A DNA stretch of 64,000 bases, from positions 372,001 to 436,000 of the forward strand of contig SADC01001217.1 in assembly GCA_004194705.1 (NCBI GenBank), written 5' to 3'. Below, one piece after another: positions 57,810 through 64,000 of the stretch. The stretch's first letter is position 1. The number at the start of each line of letters is the position of its first letter. The stretch comes from Ditylenchus dipsaci. Taxonomy: Eukaryota > Nematoda > Chromadorea > Rhabditida > Anguinidae. The notes below the pieces were generated by a model, which was given only the letters and a program-made list of their open reading frames with translations, searched no databases and was not told where the DNA came from. The translations under genes were made by a program, and so were the position numbers.

Positions 57810-59058
57810 TTAAAAATATGATTAGCAAAAATTCAAACCCTATTTATTGGGTTTTTATGGAAGTCAACTACATTCCGGCGATTCTGGGGTGCTGAAAATC
57901 ATAAAAAGTTGTTTCCTCTTTGTTATTAATTTTATAAAACAAATAAACAGTCTGAAACTAACACAAACAAAAGAGTAATAATAATAAATAAACGTTGAGA
58001 CAACGGAAATTCAAAATTAAAAATATCAACTAAAAATATTAATTATTTCAAAAACAAAGAACGAGAAATACTAATTGCACCACAACGAAATTAGGAATAA
58101 ACTACATTACGGTGGAACCAGAGCAGAACTCTGATAAACAAGAAATGGCCTACTGGTTTTAAATCCTATGAGCGGAATCTGATATTCGGAATTTAAAAAT
58201 AACAATTATTTTTTTCTTCCGCAAGTGAATTTTTTTGGCACAAATTTTGCCAAAAATATAAGGGACCGAGCAATCTAAATACTTTTAGGTGATGGTAAAT
58301 ATTTTCGAGCATATTTTTTTGCCAAAAGTTTGCCTTTTGCAACAAAAGCTTGCCTGCTTGACCAAGGTGACATTTCGGTACCAAAAACTTTTGGGCTATT
58401 ACAGTACAAATTTTAGGTGAAAATCTCAAAACAAGATAGACAAATGTGAAGCCATATTAATCTATTAGTGCAAATTATCCCTGTGATTTTTTCCGAAAGA
58501 AGTATTGTCGGCGCTACTAGCGAATAACACCAACCCTCACCCTCCTGGGAACCTGACTTTTCCAAAATCATCTATCCCCTATCCCACTATCCCTTGGATC
58601 AACAAGTTTAAGTTTAAGACTTAGACTCAGAGGTAGACCAGCGCATAGAAGTTGTGACTAATAAATGTCTTACGCACTTTTTATTGGGTCATAGACGTAT
58701 ATTTGGGTACTCTTCACTTTGTTTAAAAAATAAAAATCGTTGGGGAGGGGGGAATTTGTTAGCAGAATGTATTGTATGTTGAATAGTAAAATTTAAAGTG
58801 AAACATTGCCTGATCTTCATTTTACAAACCGAAAAGTAGTAGAGATGTCTGAATTGGAAATTTAAGACAGCAAAGAACGCTGAATTATGACGCAAAAAGA
58901 TGAGCTTAGTCTTTTTGAAGCTAGATCTTCCATCTCACAATTAATTATTCATTGGTCGTTAATATTGCTGAGGCAAATTATTGCTGGCAATTCTGCATTT
59001 GCAAGATTAACATTAAATGATGGGTGGATTGCTGAGAGCATATTATGTAAAACAAATA
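57810..59058. other. Intergenic with a dispersed repeat
   Basis: 58480-58710 is a reversed copy of the segment at 19720-19900 and 28740-28915 (AAGTTGTGACTAATAAATGT, TTACGCACTTTTTATTGGG). No gene recognised. Confidence 0.45.
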
Positions 59059-59174
59059 GTACGGCCGGTATACGACATTTCACCGCGGCGACATTTCACC
59101 GCCTACGACATTTTACCTCGGGAATTTCACCGCCTACGGCATTTCACCGCCGAATTTCATTTCTCTAGCCTATA

Positions 59175-59491
59175 CAGTCGACTATCGATTTAACATACAC
59201 CAAAAAGTTCGTTCCCGCCTAGGGTCTGAAACTGTTTTAAACTCACTTTTCGACATTTTTTACTTATTCTGTTTCGACGCTCTGGTCCCAAATATCGCAA
59301 GGATTCCGATTTTGCCGATCGTTTTTCAGAGTCATAAAATATTTACATCTAAAAAAGCAAAACCTCGATTTAACATACACCTGTTTTGGATTTAGGCGTA
59401 TGTTAAATCGAGGTTTTGCTTTTTTAGATGTAAATATTTTATGATTATTTATATTTATAAATCTATTATTTATAAATCGAGAGTCGACTGT
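59175..59491. mobile_element. CAGTCGA-type MITE nested in the foldback
   Basis: Tips CAGTCGACTATCGATTTAAC and complement with TA on each side; the word TTAACATACACC occurs at the ends and in the middle. Core GTTCGTTCCCGCCTAGGGTC shared with 9160-9382 and 51507-51934. Confidence 0.85.
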
Positions 59492-60080
59492 ATCTCTAGC
59501 CAATGGTCGAGATCTACCTTTAACGATTTTAATCAATTTTTTCATGGCCTTTCTGTACTTAATGGTCTCGATTCACCTTGAATGCTTCTTCATCAATGGC
59601 CAAAACTCAAAATTTAGTCTTCTATGGTCAAATCGAATATTACCCGAAAAGCTGCCTGTCCCTTCTGTCATGTGAGTCGCTGGTATGCCTCTTTGACGTG
59701 ATTATAATCACAGCCTTTTCACTTTATGCGGGCCATCGATTTTTTCTATCCTGGAGGGCCGGTTAACTGTGGGCACTAATGCCGCTGGAGTTGCCTCTAA
59801 TTGCTCTTGTTTCTCTGTTTTTTATCTGGGATTGTGCTTAGTTGCAGGGTAAGCGCAGGGTAATCACACGTTTTTTTATTACTTGAAACCAAGACGTATA
59901 AAAACGACTCGACCGCACTAGTGCCAACTGTAGTGTGCGACCAGCTTAAAATTACTTCCCTACACTGCCTAATCAGAAACATGACTTCATCAAACCCTTA
60001 GCTTTATTTCAACAACAACAGCAAAACAATCACATAGAAAGAAGGAACTGACCCTAAGGATTATATCTGATGGGAAGATT

Positions 60081-60584
60081 CTAGTCAGGCAATTCAGGAG
60101 GAGATGACACGCTGGAAATATAGACGTCACCACTATCTTCTGAAACGAAAGAAGTTAGACACCGATATCCAGAACATAATTAACTTCTGACCTGGAAGAA
60201 CAAGCGCTATCACCGCAGGCAAATGAGGCAAGGCATCACTTTCGGAGTCAAATCCAGCTTGTTGCAAAGTCCAACTGTCCTCCAACTTGGTCCAACGAGA
60301 TAGCTTCGAATTGCTTGGCTTTTTTAGTACCTGTTTTTCTGAACCGACCTGGAAACTCAATAATCCAATATAAAACACTAATAAATTTGAATAACAACAC
60401 CTTCAACACCCTTCGATCATCTTTTTCAAATCTGCGACCGTGGAAGTGCCGGATATTTGGACGAACAAGTGCGTGTTCTTTCTTATCACCTCGAAATACA
60501 ACTCCTAAAGAGGATTGTCATCGATTTTTAACCTAATAACCAAACCACGCATACCATTGCTTTTATCTGGCTTATCTGGCTCAT
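60081..60584 (-). CDS. elb-1: Elongin B homologue, inside a transposable element
   Basis: Exons 60555-60584, 60410-60504, 60192-60348, 60081-60139. Elongin B is a ubiquitin-like adaptor that pairs with elongin C in CUL2-type ubiquitin ligases. The product starts MSQISQIKAM, then the ubiquitin-like strand-helix ELYFEVIRKNTHLFVQISGT and VADLKKMIEG, then VLKKPSNSKLSRWTKLEDSW, TLQQAGFDSESDALPHLPAV and a tail SVSSPPELPD identical in its last six residues to the conserved SPPELPD end of the family. About 110 residues, normal length. An ATTTTAG acceptor abuts the ATG (spliced-leader site). Introns 1 and 3 close in phase; at intron 2 (GG/GTGTTG to CCAG/GTCGG) the phase is off by one, so a different splice site, a sequence error or a lesion is possible. 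It lies wholly between the arms of the foldback 59067-60891. Confidence 0.82.
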
Positions 60585-60891
60585 CTAAAATAGAGTGAAT
60601 AAATATTGATCTAACACTGAGCGAGAAGACGAAAAAGATTATTTAACCACAATTCATTAATTACCACCGATAAACCGCCACTTTGATAAACTGGCACACC
60701 TGGGACCAACCTTGGTGCCGGTTTTATCTAGGGTTGACTGTACAAGAGACATTTAAAATTCGGCGGTGAAATGTCGTAGGTGGTGAAATTCCCGCGGTGA
60801 AATGTCGCGGCGGTGAAATGACTCGCGGTGAAATGGGCCGCGGTGAAATGTCTCGCGGTGAAATGTCGCCGCGGTGAAATGTCCCATCCCC

Positions 60892-61241
60892 GTACGGCCT
60901 CTAATAGATTATTAAATTAATAATAAGATCCAAATCTCTAGATTACTGAAGATTCCACAGTTAAAACATGATTTTATAAAAAAGAATAAACCTGAATTAA
61001 AAAAGCCGTACCGGGAATATTTTCCAGCTCAAAAAAGGCCGGTACTAGGATATTAAAAAAACACCGACACATCATGGTAAAAACCTCGAGAGAGAATCAA
61101 ACCAACGACCTATTTTGACCGAAATTAGCTGTTCTACAACTCAACTACAGAAGCCTGTTCACCAGTTGTTAGTTGTTTATGGAAGGGATCTTTATAAAGC
61201 CAATACTTCAAGAGCCTTTTTTAAATACCGCATTATTTATA
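60892..61241. other. Spacer, no gene
   Basis: Short AT-rich gap between two elements, with a loose repeat AAAAAGCCGTACCGGGAAT / AAAAGGCCGGTACTAGG at 60998-61042. Nothing else seen. Confidence 0.4.
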
Positions 61242-61824
61242 TTGGGTTTGTCCATAAGTTCGAGGTTGTTTATAAGCAACTCAAAAAGTTTCTGCATGGG
61301 TTTCACACCTTTTGACTAATACAAGCTATTAAAAATTGACAGATGGGTTCCACAATCAGAATTTGATGGTATACGGAGATTTAGCGGTTGGCGGGACAAA
61401 TGTCCCAAAACCACTAAACGTCACACCAAAACGCCAAGCTTTTTTTAGATGTTTTTTAGGCTTAGGCTTTAGGCTTAGGCTTTAAGCTTAGTACAGAAAA
61501 AACATCCGAACATCCTCAAAGTAATGATAAAAAAAGCTTGGCGTTTTGGTGTGACGTTAAGGGGTTTTTGGACATTTGCCCGCCAACCGCTAAACGTCTA
61601 CGCACCGAATTTGATTCGTATAATCAGAAGAATTTTTTTTGATAAGTTTCAAAATTGAAATTTGGAAACCCATCAAAAAAAATTCTTGTGATTTTACTAA
61701 AGAAATTTCGATTGTGGAACCCATCTGTCAATTTTCAATGGCTTGTATTAGTTAAAAGGTGTGAAACTCGTGCAGTAACCTTACGAGTTAGTATAACCAG
61801 CCGCGAACTTATGGGACAACCCAA
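61242..61824. mobile_element. Mariner-type foldback, TTGGGTTTGTCCATAAGTTC tips
   Basis: TA at 61240-61241 and 61825-61826. Tips TTGGGTTTGTCCATAAGTTC and GAACTTATGGGACAACCCAA. Long arms fold back near 61480 (AACCGCTAAACGT, AAAACGCCAAGCTTTTTT). Mariner-family elements often have such TTGGGTTG tips. No transposase. Confidence 0.75.
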
Positions 61825-64000
61825 TAATAGAGGGCATGCCCGATTATTATAATGGTACACGGTATATGCATTCAGATATCGAATAAACTTTGTCATAAAA
61901 AATGAGCTCAAAGTTTTGTTGGGAATTTAAATTCTCAGCCAATCCTTAAAATGCTTTCAAAACGTTGAGCCCAAAATTTTCAAATCACAAAACCACTCAT
62001 ATCATTCTTAAATGAGAGATCACTAGTAAAAAAACTGTTTGGAAAATTGAACTTTCACCTTGTAACATTTTTAACGGCTCAATGAGATCTTTAAAAAAAT
62101 TCTAAGTTTAAGTTGGAGTGCTATTTAAAAGGCATGAAGTTAGTGGTAGCATGGTTGGCTTAACTTGATGCATTGGGCAGAGTGGAAGTTTTTTAATGGA
62201 GTGAAAAGCTGTGTTTTCCATTCAGCTTGCACTTTTATATGGAACAGCCTTTTTGACATCTTCCAAAAACATCATTATCAGACCTACCAGGCCCCACTTT
62301 CAAAACAATTGCTTATAATGTAAAAGCAGTCGGATGATTAAATTGAAACACAAAAACAAGCGCTAATAAAAATGTTTTTTGTAACAGCATAGTTTTTATA
62401 GCTATTTTGGGACAGGATCTTGTTTTTAATATTTTTAATAGAAAAAACACGAAAAAGGGAAAAAAAGAATTGTCATAAAAAAAAAATCCGACGCCACATA
62501 GACTTCTTACCCGCTCTTCTTAACCAAACCCTCCCCTTAAAAAAACTAGTGTTATATAATCCGCCTCAGGTGCTAATAATAATTAACCATAGTGGCCAAT
62601 TGTGAGGTAAATAGAATATTTTGACCGGGGCAATTTTGCTGTGCCATTAACTGTGAGGTTTAGCTCTAAAAAAATTAAAAAAGGCTATATGTTGAAATAA
62701 TAAAATATTTTGCCTAATTTTGGGGTGAAATCCAACAGCTAAAACGCCCGGAACGAAATGGCACAGCCCTTTCGATCCAGGAAAAATTTCTCAGCCTCCA
62801 TAGTGAAATTTTTTATTTCAAGGCGTGTTATATACCCTCTCACAGTAATTTTAAAAGTGTTTTAAACCGCCATATTAAAAAATATATATACAGAAACACT
62901 TGTTAGTAATGGCCGGCCCTGAGGCTAGGCCAGAGTTTAAGTAAAAATTATTGGGGCCTGAGTAAAAATTATTAACTTTTTAAGGGCAGTGTTCAGCATA
63001 TCGCACTAGCGCCAAAAACCAAATCCAAAAAAGTCGACTCTGTTACTAAAATTTTATCCCAAAACAAGTATCAAAAATTAGTTTTAATAAGTTCTAAGCC
63101 GAAAACAAATTAAACATGCCAGCAATTAAAAAGTATCCGATGCTACTAAAAACGTCCAACACTAATCTTGCTTATAATCGTTTTCTATAATTTGTGCTAT
63201 CTTAAAACTCAAAATAGGCAGCCGTCCGAAATAAAAGTAATTATGCGCAGCAGTCCGGCCAACTTTTCACGGAAAACAACATCAAAACAAAAGCAGGAAG
63301 GAAGCTGTCTTTTGGCCAGCAGGCAATTTAGCCTGCGCCCCCAAAGCAGTGGGTAATCAAATTGTTTTTTTAAGAGCGGAAATTTGCAGCTATTATTTGG
63401 CAAACACCTTATTTACAGTTAAAGTCTGGGCTTTGGTTTATTAATTTGTAATTAATACTCACTTTGTTAATTACCAAAAAATTGTATTTTTATGAACCCT
63501 AATTTCCTGAGCAAAAAAATTATTTGCGATGGATTTCCGCTGGATCGAATGTATGAACAGTAGTGTTTAAGTGATTATTGTTATTTTTGGTGACTTTGGG
63601 ATTAGTGGATTTTGTTAGTTCTCTGCAAGACCTCTTTTGCAAGTAAAAAAAGTTATACAGTCAAAACACGGTTAACCGCCATCACAGTTAACCGCCCCAA
63701 ATCTCTATATAGTATTCGGTATGTGTGGTTGGGTCGCCCTTTTTTGTGTTTAAGTTCAAATCTTTGCCATTTTTCACAATACTTTATCAGATATCTCACT
63801 GGAACCCTCAGGTAAAACATCTTAGCTATTACTATAAGTGTTCTATCTGATCCGACGAAAGTTTTCTGTGTGTAACTTTCAAAAGTAGGATAAGGTGGTA
63901 TGCGCTGGTATGCCCTTTAAATTAGAGATGGTGGATATTAGCCTGGATTCAGGGTGAATTTTCGTGTTCAAACCTAATTTTAGTACTTTTTCGCAAGCCT
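61825..64000. other. Intergenic to window end, no gene recognised
   Basis: AT-rich. A lone CAGTCGA-type tip (ACAGTCAAAACACGGTTAAC, word GTTAACCGCC twice) lies at 63658-63700 without a partner. Frames of 60-67 codons show no family features. Confidence 0.4.

Larger units (their letters stand above)
59067..60891. mobile_element. Word-arm foldback with perfect 8-bp TSD (GTACGGCC) enclosing elongin B
   Basis: GTACGGCC lies at 59059-59066 and at 60892-60899. Inside the TSDs the arms are tandem CGACATTTCACCGC units: about six copies at the left (to 59155) and the inverse GCGGTGAAATGTCG about seven times at the right (from 60765). A CAGTCGA-type MITE occupies 59175-59491 and a fragment with AACTGGCAC words lies at 60663-60740. 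Between them is a spliced elongin B gene. No transposase is visible, so mobilisation would be in trans, probably by a hAT-like enzyme given the 8-bp TSD. Confidence 0.85.

Overview
The window is nuclear DNA of an animal and most probably a nematode. Several interrupted genes with short GT..AG introns can be rebuilt by reading across exons. Their products fit a worm: a Str/Srd-type seven-pass chemoreceptor (a nematode-expanded family), an FMRFamide-type peptide receptor, a mitochondrial ATP synthase d subunit close in wording to the C. elegans protein, elongin B, MAM-domain secreted proteins and a Pmp3-like small membrane protein. Splice-acceptor-like TTTNCAG or TTTTAG sequences lie directly before several start codons, as expected for spliced-leader trans-splicing. 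No bacterial, phage or organelle gene organisation is visible. No species is named.

Layout: 1-2592 a very large inverted repeat with two tRNA-like pieces in its loop; 2593-7772 MITEs, minisatellites and foldbacks; 7978-8493 a coiled-coil protein exon (-); 8923-11023 MITEs and a foldback with an 8-bp target-site duplication (TSD); 11128-16667 a chemoreceptor gene (-) with repeats in its introns; 16668-20141 repeats; 20560-24095 the Pmp3-like gene (+); 25530-29515 nested foldbacks and minisatellites; 29599-30357 ATP synthase d (+), tail to tail with MAM-domain exons at 30600-33123 (-); 33661-40010 a decayed MULE fragment and nested foldbacks; 40256-41668 more MAM exons (-); 43602-48444 a nest of elements with a degenerate Mutator-like element (FLYWCH + MULE transposase) at its centre; 48647-52598 the peptide receptor (-); 53997-55190 a foldback with an 8-bp TSD; 59067-60891 another such element that encloses an elongin B gene (60081-60584, -); 61242-61824 a mariner-type MITE; then nothing recognisable to 64000.

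The unusual biology is in the repeats. At least three large foldback elements have perfect 8-bp TSDs. In two of these the arms are tandem copies of a short 'word', inverted at the other end, and one of those two holds a host gene. Two MITE families (CCGTA-ended and CAGTCGA-ended, both with TA targets) keep their tips and core between copies but change the word next to the tip, and the new word appears at both ends of the same copy. I propose that the two arms are homogenised within each copy while the word drifts between copies.

Most short open frames in the window are shadows of repeats. Exon boundaries were read by eye from splice signals and phase; first exons and a few joins, marked in the entries, remain open.
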